Shown here piece by piece: positions 35,518 through 45,271 of a DNA stretch of 64,000 nucleotides. Where the stretch lies: assembly GCA_963712955.1 (NCBI GenBank), contig CAVQKF010000011.1, forward strand, positions 434,001-498,000, read 5' to 3'. Numbering within the stretch: position 1 is the stretch's first letter; every line of letters starts with the position of its first letter. A program made the translations under genes and the position numbers. The notes beneath the pieces were generated by a model that saw only the letters and a list, made by a program, of their open reading frames with translations, searched no databases and was not told the DNA's origin. The DNA comes from DATFVJ01 sp963712955 (GTDB lineage: Bacteria; Actinomycetota; Actinomycetes; Streptosporangiales; Streptosporangiaceae).

Positions 35518-37149
35518 GTGATGCCGACCGACCGGGCAGCGCGACGGTCCAGGCTCTCCGGCTGGTGGCGGCGACGGGGCCTGCGGGCCCGATTGACCAT
35601 AACGGCTACCGCAGGGGTGGCCGTTGCCCTCGCCGGTGGCGCGGCGCTTGGCACCCTCGCTCTTGCCGACTCGCTTGTCACCGCAATCGACGGCACCGCG
35701 CGGCAGGGGGCCAAGGGCGTCGCGGCGCTCGCCGACGCGAACCGGCTCCCCAATCCGGTCCCGGTGGCGGGCGGCACCGTCACCGTGCAGGTGCTCGGCA
35801 CCGGCGGCCGGATCGTCGCGGCCTCACCTGGCGCCGACCGGCTGGTGCCGCTGCTGTCCGGGCACACGCTCGCCGCCGCTGCCCGCAGCGGGCACGCGGT
35901 ACTGCTCGACGGCAGGCCCTACGGGCTGCCTGGCCTGCTGAGAGTGGTCGCCGTCCCCTGCCGCGGCGGCCAGATGGTGATCGCGGCAGTCTCCTTCACC
36001 CAGGTGGACGACAGCATCAGGATGCTCTGGCACGCGGCGCTCATCGGCACTCCGGTCCTCGTCGTGTTCCTGGCTGGCGTGAACTGGCTGGTGATCGGCG
36101 GCGCTCTCCGGCCCATCGCCGAGTTGCGCAGGGGCGCTCAGGAGATCAGCGGTGCGGTCGGCACGCGGCGGCTGCCCGTGCCGCAGACCAGGGACGAGGT
36201 GCACAGCCTTGCCGTGACGCTCAACGACATGCTGCAAAGGCTGGAGTCGGCCGAGGAACGTCAGCGGGCTTTCGTCTCCGACACGGCGCACGAGTTGCGC
36301 AGCCCGCTCGCCAGTATCCGGGCTCAGCTCGAGGTGGCCATAGACCACCCGGACGGCCAGGACTGGCAGCAGACCGCGCGTGACGTGCTCGCCGACACGC
36401 TGCGGCTGGCCACGCTGGCCGAGGATCTGCTCGTCCTCGCCAGGCTGGACGAGCGGGCGGGCGAGCAGGGCGCTACCCGGACCACTGACCTCGCCGCGCT
36501 CGCCAGCGACGCCGCCGCGCGCTACGACGGCGCACGGGTTCCCGTCACGGTCTCGGGCAGCGAGCGTGTGATCGCCCGCTGTGACCCCGACAGTATGACC
36601 CGGGTTCTGCTCAACTTGATCGACAACGCGGTCAGGTACGCGGCATCGGGCGTGACCGTCGCGGCGTCGCGCGACGGCCCGGATGCGCTGCTCGCGGTCA
36701 CCGATGACGGGCCTGGCATCCCGGCGGCCGAGGCGGAGCGGGTCTTCGGCAGGTTCACCAGGCTGGACGACGCCCGCAGCCGCGAGGAGGGCAGCGAAAG
36801 CGGCGCCGGGCTTGGCCTCGCGATCGTGCGCGCCACCGTCCGGGCGCATGGCGGCGACGTCTGGCTAGAAGACGCGGCGCCCGGCGCGCGTGCCGTCGTC
36901 AGACTGCCGGCCGGTGCGTCAACCCGGGAGGGCCCAGCAGAGAGTGGCGCAGGTGGCGGGAGTGGCGCAGGTGGCGGGAGTCGCGTAGGTGGCGGGAGTC
37001 GCGCAGGTGGCGGGAGTCGCACAGGTGGCGGGAGTGGCACGCATAGTGGGAGTGACCCAGGTGGCGGGAGTGGCGCACGTAGTGGAAGTGGTTCACCCAG
37101 CGGGAGTGGCGCAGGCGACGAGAGTGGCGCAGGCCGCGTGAGCCGTTAG
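35518..37149 (+). CDS. Membrane sensor histidine kinase with Gly/Ser-repeat tail
   Basis: Partner of the preceding regulator. Two transmembrane helices (LTITATAGVAVALAGGAALG near residue 30 and AALIGTPVLVVFLAGVNWLV near 180) flank a sensor domain of about 120 residues. HAMP (ALRPIAELRRGAQEI), H-box with His258 (VSDTAHELRSPLASIRAQLE), N-box NLIDNAVRYA and G boxes DDGPGI and GAGLGLAIVRA follow. The last 75 residues are GGGSxxG-type repeats from 18-bp units. GTG at 35518 or ATG at 35521 may be the start. The stop overlaps the stop of convergent aspS by 4 bp. Confidence 0.93.
   Translation: MMPTDRAARRSRLSGWWRRRGLRARLTITATAGVAVALAGGAALGTLALADSLVTAIDGTARQGAKGVAALADANRLPNPVPVAGGTVTVQVLGTGGRIVAASPGADRLVPLLSGHTLAAAARSGHAVLLDGRPYGLPGLLRVVAVPCRGGQMVIAAVSFTQVDDSIRMLWHAALIGTPVLVVFLAGVNWLVIGGALRPIAELRRGAQEISGAVGTRRLPVPQTRDEVHSLAVTLNDMLQRLESAEERQRAFVSDTAHELRSPLASIRAQLEVAIDHPDGQDWQQTARDVLADTLRLATLAEDLLVLARLDERAGEQGATRTTDLAALASDAAARYDGARVPVTVSGSERVIARCDPDSMTRVLLNLIDNAVRYAASGVTVAASRDGPDALLAVTDDGPGIPAAEAERVFGRFTRLDDARSREEGSESGAGLGLAIVRATVRAHGGDVWLEDAAPGARAVVRLPAGASTREGPAESGAGGGSGAGGGSRVGGGSRAGGGSRTGGGSGTHSGSDPGGGSGARSGSGSPSGSGAGDESGAGRVSR
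36953..37060 (+). repeat. About six 18-bp units at the kinase C-terminus
   Basis: GGTGGCGGGAGTCGCGCA and close variants give a flexible Gly/Ser/Arg tail; looser copies continue to 37140. Confidence 0.8.
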
Positions 37150-38897
37150 GGAACATCCTTGGGAATTACGTCCACGCCCGCTTCGCGCCGCTGGGCCGGG
37201 GTGATCGGGGTCGGCGCACCGGTAAGCGGGTCGGCGCCCGATGCCGACTTCGGGAACGCGATCACATCCCTGATGCTGTGCCTGCCCGCGAGGAGCGCGA
37301 CAACCCTGTCCCACCCGAACGCGATTCCGCCGTGCGGCGGCGGGCCGTACCTGAACGCCTCGAGCAGGAACCCGAACTTCGACCCGGCTTCCTCCCGTGA
37401 CAACCCGAGCACGCCGAAGACCCGCCGCTGCATTTCTGCACGGTGGATACGGATCGAGCCACCGCCGATCTCGTTGCCGTTGCAGACGATGTCGTAGGCG
37501 TCGGCGAGCGCGCTGCCGGGCGCCGACTCGAACTTGTCCGCCCACTCGGGCAGCGGCGCCGTGAACGGGTGATGCACCGCGGTCCAGCCGCCCTCGCCGT
37601 CCTCCTCGAACATCGGGGCGTCCACGACCCAGGTGAAGGCCCAAGCGCTCTCGTCGATCAGGCCGCAGCGCAGGCCGATCTCCAGCCGCGCGGCACCGAG
37701 TAGCTGCCTGGCCTCGGCGGGCTTGCCCGCGGCGAAGAACACGCAGTCGCCTGGTGCGGCGCCGACCGCCTCCGCCAGGCCGCCGCGCTCGGCGTCGGAC
37801 AGGTTCCTCGCGACAGGGCCGCTGAGGCCGCCATCGGCGCCGACCGTGACGTAGGCGAGCCCACGGGCACCCCGGGCGCGGGCCCACTCCTGCCAGCCGT
37901 CGAGTTCCTTTCTGGTCTGCGCGGCGCCTCCGGGCATCACCACCGCGCCCACGTAGGGCGCGTGGAAAACGCGGAACGGCGTCCGCCCGAAATACTCGGT
38001 CAGGTCGGTCAGCTCGCACCCGAACCGCAGGTCCGGCTTGTCCGAGCCGTACCTGTCCATCGCCTCGGCGTAGCTCATCCGCGCGATCGGCCTCGGTATC
38101 AGGTGCCCGGTGATCTCCGCCCAGAGCCGCTCGACGAGATCCTCGGCGATGGCGAGCACATCCTCCCGCGTGACGAAGCTCATCTCGAGGTCGATCTGGG
38201 TGAACTCCGGCTGCCTGTCCGCGCGCAGGTCCTCATCCCTGAAGCACCGGGCAAGCTGGTAGTAGCGCTCGATACCCCCGACCATGAGCAGTTGCTTGAA
38301 CAACTGCGGCGACTGCGGCAGCGCGTACCAGTGACCTGGGCGCAGCCGCACAGGCACCAGGAAGTCCCTCGCGCCCTCTGGCGTGGACCTGGTCAGATAC
38401 GGGGTCTCCACCTGGACGAAACGATGCTCACGCATCACCTCGCTGGCCAGGTAGGTTGCCGTGGAGCGGGTTCGCAGCCCGCGACCGGTCTCGGCGCGGC
38501 GGACGTCCAGGTAGCGGTACTTGAGCCGGATCTCCTCGTTCAGCTCCTCTGTGCCCTCGACAGGAAACGGCAGCGGCGCGGACTCGCTGAGCACCTCGAC
38601 GGCATCGGCGACGACCTCGATCTCGCCGGTGGCCAGATCCGGGTTCTCGTTACCCGCAGGCCGCAGGCCGACCCGCCCTGTGACCCTGACGCAGTACTCC
38701 GAGCGCAGGTCGTCCGCGGCGGCGCCGGATTCAGGATCCGCGTCGCGCAGCACTACCTGCGCAACGCCGGAGGCATCGCGCAGGTCGATGAAGACCACGC
38801 CCCCGTGGTCGCGCCTGCGGGCCACCCAGCCGGCCAGTGTCACCTGCTGTCCCGCATGCTCCGTCCGGAGCGTTCCCGCCTCATGCGTGCGGATCAC
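37146..38897 (-). CDS. aspS: Aspartyl-tRNA synthetase
   Basis: Class II synthetase. The OB-fold anticodon domain (VTLAGWVARRRDHGGVVFID) leads into motif 2 (FRDEDLRADRQPEFTQIDLE), a GAD insertion, and motif 3 (GGIAFGWDRVVALLAG). 583 residues, normal for the bacterial type. Of two nearby GTGs the one at 38897 is chosen because AGAGGAG is 8 nt upstream. It is convergent with the histidine kinase and overlaps its stop. Four 19-bp repeats lie just before the start. hisS, often next to this block in actinobacteria, is absent. Confidence 0.97.
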   Translation of the reverse strand: MIRTHEAGTLRTEHAGQQVTLAGWVARRRDHGGVVFIDLRDASGVAQVVLRDADPESGAAADDLRSEYCVRVTGRVGLRPAGNENPDLATGEIEVVADAVEVLSESAPLPFPVEGTEELNEEIRLKYRYLDVRRAETGRGLRTRSTATYLASEVMREHRFVQVETPYLTRSTPEGARDFLVPVRLRPGHWYALPQSPQLFKQLLMVGGIERYYQLARCFRDEDLRADRQPEFTQIDLEMSFVTREDVLAIAEDLVERLWAEITGHLIPRPIARMSYAEAMDRYGSDKPDLRFGCELTDLTEYFGRTPFRVFHAPYVGAVVMPGGAAQTRKELDGWQEWARARGARGLAYVTVGADGGLSGPVARNLSDAERGGLAEAVGAAPGDCVFFAAGKPAEARQLLGAARLEIGLRCGLIDESAWAFTWVVDAPMFEEDGEGGWTAVHHPFTAPLPEWADKFESAPGSALADAYDIVCNGNEIGGGSIRIHRAEMQRRVFGVLGLSREEAGSKFGFLLEAFRYGPPPHGGIAFGWDRVVALLAGRHSIRDVIAFPKSASGADPLTGAPTPITPAQRREAGVDVIPKDVP

Positions 38898-38912
38898 CGC
38901 CACATCTCCTCT

Positions 38913-38988
38913 GCAACCGTTCCGCTCTGCCGCAACCGTTCCGCTCTGCTGCAACCATTCCGCTCTGCTGCAACCGTTCCGCGCTGCT
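38913..38988. repeat. Four 19-bp repeats upstream of aspS
   Basis: GCAACCGTTCCGCTCTGCT copies start at 38913, 38932, 38951 and 38970, with a partial fifth. They end 16 bp from the aspS start, so they are in its leader or promoter. The 19-bp period is not a multiple of three. Confidence 0.88.
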
Positions 38989-39075
38989 GCAACTGCTCCA
39001 CTGAGGCTGTGCGCCGCCCGGTCATCACTGACGGGCTCATTGTCCCGAACGGCTGCGCGGGGCTCTCCTTGGCCC

Positions 39076-39894
39076 CTACAGCCTCCTGGGCCCGGCATCT
39101 TCCCCTGGGGCGTCAGCCGAATTGACGGCCGCACCCGCGCTCGGGTACGCAGCGGCGCCGGCGCCGCGTACCAGTGGCACGAGGAACGGATTGGCCGCGC
39201 GCTCGGCGCCGATCGTCGTGTCCGGGCCATGTCCGGGCAGCACCACCGTATCCGCGGGAAGCGGCAGGCAGATCCTGGCGAGGCTCTCCAGGATCGTCTG
39301 ATAGTCACCACCGGGCAGGTCGGTACGCCCGATCGAGCCCGCGAACAGCAGGTCACCAGAGAACAGGAGGTCCGCCTGCCCCGGGGTGACGTGCTGTTCG
39401 CCTTCCGCGGCGCGGCGCGGCGCGGCGGCGAACTGGCCCGACGCCTCGCCTGGCAAGCGGAAGATGACCGACCCAGGTGTATGGCCTGGCGCGTGGTCCA
39501 CGGTGATCTCGAGCCCGGCGATACGCAGCGTCAGGCCGTCGGTGAGTTCCCTGACGTCGTCGGGTTCGGACAGTTTCAGCCCGCCGAACAGCTGCTGAGC
39601 CGGGCCAAGCGGGAAGCCGCGCGCCGGGTCTGACAGCAATGCCCTGTCGCCGGGGTGAATGTAGGCGGGCACGTCCTTTGCGCCGCACACAGGCGCTACC
39701 GACCAGACGTGGTCGATGTGACCGTGCGTGAGCAGCACGGCGACGGGCTTCAGCCGGTGCTCGTGCAGCAGCTCGTCGATGCCCAGCTCAGCGTCCTGGC
39801 CAGGGTCGACGATGACGCATTCCTCGCCGGCCGCGGGCGCGACCAGGTAACAGTTGGCGGCGAATGAGCCTGCGGGAAAGCCGGTGACGAGCAC
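39076..39894 (-). CDS. Metallo-beta-lactamase-fold hydrolase (glyoxalase II-like)
   Basis: Metal-binding motif LLTHGHIDHVWSV, then HAPGHTPGSVIF, FSGDLLFAGSIGRTDLPGGD and VLPGHGPDTTIGAE give the full set of metal ligands of the hydroxyacylglutathione-hydrolase-like group. 272 residues, longer than the usual 220-230: an insert of about 20 residues (SGQFAAAPRRAAEGEQ) and a Pro/Ala/Gly tail account for this. Divergent from the cyclophilin gene, as in related actinobacteria. Substrate not known. Confidence 0.9.
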   Translation of the reverse strand: MLVTGFPAGSFAANCYLVAPAAGEECVIVDPGQDAELGIDELLHEHRLKPVAVLLTHGHIDHVWSVAPVCGAKDVPAYIHPGDRALLSDPARGFPLGPAQQLFGGLKLSEPDDVRELTDGLTLRIAGLEITVDHAPGHTPGSVIFRLPGEASGQFAAAPRRAAEGEQHVTPGQADLLFSGDLLFAGSIGRTDLPGGDYQTILESLARICLPLPADTVVLPGHGPDTTIGAERAANPFLVPLVRGAGAAAYPSAGAAVNSADAPGEDAGPRRL

Positions 39895-40202
39895 GCTCGT
39901 AGGGTACCGAGGATGACGGAGGTGCTGCGAACCGATAACGGATCACGCGAAATGGGCCCGCGGCCGGTACGATTCGCGAAGTTTCCCTGCCAGGTTCCAT
40001 GCACGTTCCTGGCCACAGGAAATGGCGGAGCCAGCGGGACTGGCTGAAAACAGTGTCAGCAGGCGCGAGGATGCGACTGCCTGAGATGGTGCGTCCGCGC
40101 TCGCCATGTCAGGCAGCCAGGCCGCGGCGGCGATGGAAATAAGACAACCAGGACTGCACCGTAAGCGCATACGGTACAACCAGGACAAGGAGGACCGGAC
40201 GG
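39895..40202. other. Divergent intergenic region with a small palindrome
   Basis: About 310 bp between the MBL hydrolase and cyclophilin genes. ACCGTA and TACGGT arms flank 6 bp at 40158-40175, and AACCAGGAC is repeated on both sides of it. An operator or hairpin ahead of the cyclophilin gene is possible. No gene or RNA was recognised. Confidence 0.45.
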
Positions 40203-41048
40203 GTGGGTAAGCAGGATCGCCAGCGCAAGCTGGCCCGCCAGCGGTACGAGCGCCAGATGCGGCGCCGTGCAGAGCGGACCAGGCGTGTGCGGCAGTGGAC
40301 CGCTGTCAGCGCAGCCGGGGTCGCGGTCATCGTCCTCGCGGTGGTCGGTTACTTCCTCTTCGCTCCCGCCGGCGGGACCCCGGCGGCCGCGCCCGCGCGT
40401 TCCGCGACCCCGTCGGTCACGCCGAGCAGCCAGGCCCCAGGAGGTAAGGCGCAGCCCGCCGCGTCAGTGTCGCACTGCACGTACATCTCAGCGCCGCCTG
40501 CGGCGCGCAAGGTCGGCACCCCGCCCGCCACGCCCGACCTTAACGGCACTTACCAAGCCACGATCCGGACAAACCGCGGGAACGTCGTCATCGACCTAGC
40601 GCAGGGCAAGGCGACCTGCACGGTCAATTCGTTCGTCTATCTCGCTGCCAAGAACTACTTCAGCAACACCAAGTGCCACAGGCTCACCACCAGCGGCATC
40701 TATGTGCTGCAGTGCGGTGATCCCACGGGCACGGGAAGCGGCGGTCCTGGTTACCGGTTCGCCAACGAAGTCGCGGGCGACTCCGCGACCGCGAGCGCCG
40801 ACTTCCCCGCGGGCACCGTGGCCATGGCACATTCCAGCCAGGCGAGCAGCAATGGCAGCCAGTTCTTCCTCGTGTACAAGGACACGACGTTGCCTGCCGA
40901 CTACACGCCGTTCGGCACGATCACCTCGGGGCTGAGTGTCCTGCAGAGCGTGGCGAAGGCCGGCGTCGCCTCCAACGCCAACGGCGCTGGTGACGGGCCG
41001 CCGAAGGAGAGCGTCATCATCAAGAGTGTGAGCATCAAGAGGACCTGA
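40203..41048 (+). CDS. Membrane-anchored cyclophilin-type peptidyl-prolyl isomerase
   Basis: Speeds proline isomerisation during folding outside the cell. A basic N-terminus and one transmembrane helix (TAVSAAGVAVIVLAVVGYFL) are followed by a Pro/Ser linker and the cyclophilin domain: NRGNVVIDLAQG, SFVYLAAKNYFSNTKCHRL, VLQCGDPTGTGSGGPGYRF and AMAHSSQASSNGSQFFLVY. 281 residues. GTG start 9 nt after AAGGAGG. Its position next to DUF349 and rel is the same in Streptomyces. The active-site Phe/Arg region (CHRL) is kept. Confidence 0.92.
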   Translation: MGKQDRQRKLARQRYERQMRRRAERTRRVRQWTAVSAAGVAVIVLAVVGYFLFAPAGGTPAAAPARSATPSVTPSSQAPGGKAQPAASVSHCTYISAPPAARKVGTPPATPDLNGTYQATIRTNRGNVVIDLAQGKATCTVNSFVYLAAKNYFSNTKCHRLTTSGIYVLQCGDPTGTGSGGPGYRFANEVAGDSATASADFPAGTVAMAHSSQASSNGSQFFLVYKDTTLPADYTPFGTITSGLSVLQSVAKAGVASNANGAGDGPPKESVIIKSVSIKRT

Positions 41049-41097
41049 GCCAATCGAAGTTGGCAGGGCCTGACCAGCAGGAGCCAGGAGGTCTGCG

Positions 41098-42336
41098 GTG
41101 AGCACCCCGAACGATCCGTGGGGCCGGGTTGACCCCGACGGCGGCGTTTTCGTGCGGACAGCCGACGGTGAGCGTGCGATCGGCTCCTGGCAGGCGGGGG
41201 ACGCAGTAGAGGCGCTTGCGTTCTTCAAGCGCAAGTTCGAGACGCTAGTGACCGAGGTGGACCTGCTCGAGCAGCGGATCAGGACCACCGACCTGTCACC
41301 CGCCCACGCGCAGGCAGGGATTGCGCGCCTGATCGAGGCCGTCACCGACGCGCATGCGATAGGCGATCTTGACGGCCTGCATGCCCGCATCGAGAACCTG
41401 CGCAGCCTGGTCGACCACCGCCGTGAAGAGTTCAAGGCGGCGCGTGAAGGTGCGCGCAAGGAAGCCAGGGAGATCAAAGAACGGATCGTCGCTGAAGCGG
41501 AGCGCATTGCCGCGGAAGCGACGCACTGGAAGATCAGCGGCGAGCGGATGCGCCAGCTTCTTGAGGAATGGAAGGCGGCGCCGCGCGCGGAGCGCGCGGT
41601 CGAGGCCGCGCTGTGGAAGCGGATGTCCGCGGCGCGCAATGCCTTTACCAAGCGCCGCAAGGCCTACTTCTCCACCCTGGAAACCGAAAGGGAGGCGACG
41701 CGGATCCGCAAGGAGACGCTCGTCACCGAGGCCGAGGCCCTCGCGTCGTCAACTGACTGGACGGCTACCGCTAACGCGTACCGTGAGCTGATGCGCTCCT
41801 GGAAATCGGCGGGCCGTGCGGCACGCGGCGTAGAGGATGAGCTGTGGAACCGATTCAGGGCGGCGCAGGACACCTTCTTCAAGGCACGCGGCGAGTTGTT
41901 CGCCCAGCGCGACGCGGAGTTGCGTGAACACGCCGCAGCCAAGGAAAAGCTGCTCACCGAGGCGGAACGCCTGCTCCCGGTGAAGGACGTCCGCGCCGCG
42001 CGATCGGCTCTGCGCACGATACAGGAACGCTGGGAGGAGGCCGGCCCTGTGCCGCGCGAAGCACGTGACCACCTCGAATCGGGGCTACGTCGGGTCGAGG
42101 ATGCGGTCCGCAGGGCGGAGGACGCGCAGTGGCGGCGGGCCAACCCGGAGGCACGTGCGCGCGCTGAGGGCACGGTCGCGCAACTGCGTGCGGCCATCAG
42201 CGGGCTCGAGAAGCAGCTTGCCAGTGCGCGCGAGCAGGGAGACGAAAAGGCCGCAGCGCGGGCGGACGAGGCGCTCGCGGCGCGCAGGTCCTGGCTCACC
42301 GAGGCAGAGCGGACTTTGTCTGAGTTCAGCAGCTGA
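41098..42336 (+). CDS. DUF349-domain coiled-coil protein
   Basis: 412 residues built from three or four alpha-helical DUF349 units (W-K-x-A-G-R/P-A-x4-E-x2-L-W pattern, as in LLEEWKAAPRAERAVEAALW, then LMRSWKSAGRAARGVEDELW). An N-terminal non-helical part starts STPNDPWGRVDPDGGVFVRT. The C-terminal half is coiled coil. GTG start after AGGAGGTCTGCG. No enzyme motif. It is a conserved neighbour of rel in actinobacteria; function unknown. It converges on rel with 57 bp between stops, which contain two copies of GATCCGGGCGGGCCGTCA. Confidence 0.88.
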   Translation: MSTPNDPWGRVDPDGGVFVRTADGERAIGSWQAGDAVEALAFFKRKFETLVTEVDLLEQRIRTTDLSPAHAQAGIARLIEAVTDAHAIGDLDGLHARIENLRSLVDHRREEFKAAREGARKEAREIKERIVAEAERIAAEATHWKISGERMRQLLEEWKAAPRAERAVEAALWKRMSAARNAFTKRRKAYFSTLETEREATRIRKETLVTEAEALASSTDWTATANAYRELMRSWKSAGRAARGVEDELWNRFRAAQDTFFKARGELFAQRDAELREHAAAKEKLLTEAERLLPVKDVRAARSALRTIQERWEEAGPVPREARDHLESGLRRVEDAVRRAEDAQWRRANPEARARAEGTVAQLRAAISGLEKQLASAREQGDEKAAARADEALAARRSWLTEAERTLSEFSS

Positions 42337-42393
42337 TCCGGGCGGGCCGTCACGCTGATCCGGGCGGGCCGTCATGCGGTGGCGGCGTCGCCG

Positions 42394-45164
42394 TCAGCTG
42401 GTCACCCGGTAGACGTCATAGACGCCGTCGATCGCGCGGACCGCACGGAGTACGTGACCGAGATGCTTGGGGTCACCCATCTCGAAGGTGAACCGGCTCA
42501 CGGCCACCCGGTCCCTTGTGGTCGTGACTGACGCCGACAAGATGTTGACGTGCTGGTCGGAAAGCACCCGGGTTACATCTGAGAGCAGCCGCGTCCTGTC
42601 CAGTGCCTCGACCTGGATAGCGACGAGGAACACCGAATCCTCCGTCGGTGACCAGCGGACGCCGACCAGCCGCTCAGGCTGCGCGTCCTGCAGGTGGCGC
42701 AGGTTCACGCAGTCCTTCCTATGGACCGAGACCCCACTCGCGCGCGTGACGAATCCGGCGATCTCGTCGCCGGGCACCGGCGTGCAGCACTTAGACAGCT
42801 TGGCCCAGACGTCAGGTGCGCCTTCCACCACGATTCCCGGATCCCCGGCGAGCCGCGGCTTCGCCTCGCGGCTCGGCAGCGTCACCTCGGCGAGGTCTTC
42901 CCCCCGCCGGCCGGGCCGCCAGCCGACCGGACCAGCTTGGCCACCACGGCCTGGGCGCTGATGTGCCGGTCGCCGACTGCCGCGTAGAGCGCTGACAGGT
43001 CGGTGTACTTCAGGTCGCGTGCGACTGCGGCCAGGCCGTCGCCCGAGGCAAGACGCTGCAGCGGCAGGCCCTGCTTGCGCATCGCCCGCGCGATCGCGTC
43101 CTTGCCCGCCTCGATGGCGGCTTCCCTGCGTTCCTTGGAGAACCAGTGGCGGATCTTGTTGCGGGCCCTGGCGCTCTTGACGAAGTTCAGCCAGTCCCTG
43201 CTCGGCCCGGCTTCCTGCGCCTTCGAGGTGAAGATCTCCACCGTGTCGCCGTTGTCGAGTGCGCTCTCAAGCGGGACAAGCCTGCCGTTGACACGGGCAC
43301 CGATGGTGCGATGGCCGACCTCGGTGTGGATGGCATAGGCGAAATCGACGGGCGTCGCTCCTTGCGGGAGGGCGATCACCTCGCCGCGTGGGGTGAACAC
43401 GTACACCTCGGACGTGGCGAGGTCGAAGCGAAGCGACTCGAGGAACTCGGCCGGGTCGGCGGTCTCCTTCTGCCAGTCCACAAGCTGGCGCAACCACGCC
43501 ATGTCCCCTGTCGCGCCCTTGCCGTCCCTGCTGTCCTTGCCGTCCTTGCCGTCCTTGCCCCGGCCACCGAGGACGGTGTCCTCCTTGTACTTCCAGTGCG
43601 CGGCCACGCCGTATTCCGAACGCCTGTGCATTCCCCAGGTGCGGATCTGCAGTTCAACCGGCTTGCCCTCTGGGCCGATCACCGTGGTGTGCAGCGACTG
43701 GTACATGTTGAACTTCGGCATCGCGATGTAGTCCTTGAAGCGCCCGGGCACGGGATTCCAGCGCGCGTGGATCGTGCCGAGAGCCGCATAGCAGTCGCGG
43801 ACCGAGTCGACAAGTACCCGGATGCCCACGAGGTCGTAGATCTCGTCGAATTCGACATTGCGGGCGATCATCTTCTGATAGATCGAGTAGTAGTGCTTGG
43901 GTCGGCCTGTCACGGTCGCTTTGATCTTCGCTTCGCGCAGGTCCGCCGCGACGTCCGTGACCACGTCCTGCAGGAAAACGTCCCGGCGTGGTGCGCGCTC
44001 GGAGACCATGCGGGCGATCTCGTCGTAACGTTTCGCGTACAGCGTCGCGAACGCGAGATCCTCGAGTTCCCATTTGATCGTGTTCATGCCGAGTCTGTGC
44101 GCGAGCGGTGCGAAGATCTCCAGCGTCTCCGTGGACTTGCGTTCCTGTTTGGCCCGCGGCAGGTACTTGAGGGTGCGCATGTTGTGCAGCCGGTCGGCGA
44201 GCTTGATCACGAGTACCCGGATGTCACGGGACATCGCGACGACCATCTTGCGGACGGTCTCCGCCTCGGCGGCCTCTCCGTACTTGACCTTGTCGAGCTT
44301 GGTGACACCATCCACCAGGGCCGCGATGTCCTCGCCAAATTCCGAGCGGAGCTGTGTCAGCGTGTACGGGGTGTCCTCGACCGTGTCGTGCAGCAGTGCG
44401 GCACACAGCGTTTCGTGATTCATGCCAAGCTCGGCCAGAATCGTGGTGACGGCGAGCGGGTGTGTGATGTACGGGTCGCCGCTCTTGCGCTTCTGGTCAC
44501 GATGCCAGTAGGCGGCGACGTCATAGGCGCGCTCGATGACGCGGACGTCGGCCTTCGGATGAGTAGCCCGCACCGTCTTGATCAATGGTTCGAGCACGGG
44601 GTTCATGGTGCTTGCCCGCTGAGCGCCGAGCCTGGCGAGCCTGCGGCGCACTCCGGCATGGCTCGGGGGGGCAGTGGGGGCCGCAGTGCCCGCAGGGCGG
44701 GTTTCCGCGGCGGCGGCAGGTGGCGAACTCGCTTCGCGAGTCTGCGCCGCATCTGCGCGAGGCTCAACCGTATCTGGGGGGCCTGGTGCGCCGCGGCGTG
44801 GTCCACCGCGGCCCGGTCCGTACTGATCCGGTCCACGCCGATCCGCGTCACGCCGATCCGCGTCACGCCGATCCGCGTCACGCCGATCCGGTGCGCTCTG
44901 GTCGGGGGCCTGAGCCGGTACTACCCGAGCCGATCCGGCGTCGTCAGGCGCGGCCCGCTCCGGTCCAGTCCGGGCCGATGCCTGTCGCCGCGCCGGAGTG
45001 GCACGGCCCGCCGCGACGGTAGCCGGCTGACCTGTATCCGCGGGAGGCTGCCCGGCGCCAGCAGTGCGGGCCCGCATGCCCGGCAGCGGCCTGGCGGGCC
45101 GCGGCTTCATCCCCGGGAATGTTCCCTGGCACGGCGGGGCCAGAAGCCGCCGCGGCACCGGCAC
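42394..45164 (-). CDS. rel: Rel (p)ppGpp synthetase/hydrolase, frame broken before the C-terminal domain
   Basis: Bifunctional stringent-response enzyme. HD hydrolase (DPYITHPLAVTTILAELGM, LLHDTVEDT), synthetase (TGRPKHYYSIYQKM, FKDYIAMPKFNMYQSLHT) and TGS (VYVFTPRGEVIALPQGATPV) are in one frame, ending at a TGA (42882-42884). The zinc-finger/CC motif LSKCCTPVPGDEIAGFVTR and ACT domain (FLVAIQVEALDRTRLLSDV) are in the next. One C added to the run at 42900-42905 joins them. As written, a GTG overlaps the first stop (GTGA), so two separate polypeptides are possible. The first 180 residues are disordered, with four RRDAD units. The start is uncertain (45110 also possible). Confidence 0.92.
44823..44890. 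repeat. Four 15-bp units in rel
   Basis: CACGCCGATCCGCGT is repeated and encodes DRRDA units in the N-terminal extension of Rel. A 9-bp repeat (CTTGCCGTC, about 43520-43560) gives GKDGKD units between the synthetase and TGS domains. Confidence 0.85.
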
Positions 45165-45271
45165 CGGGCACCTGCGGCCCCGGTGACCCGCAATCTCCCG
45201 TATCAGGCCGACGGGGGCCCGCGAGCCCCGTCACGGCGGCGTCGGCACCGGTCATGCCGGTTGCTACAACG

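Noticed and set aside
42882..42905. Programmed frameshift in rel as the main explanation
   Set aside because: Known rel genes are contiguous, and five other genes in the window show similar one-base breaks, so sequence error is simpler. Kept as a finding only for checking.
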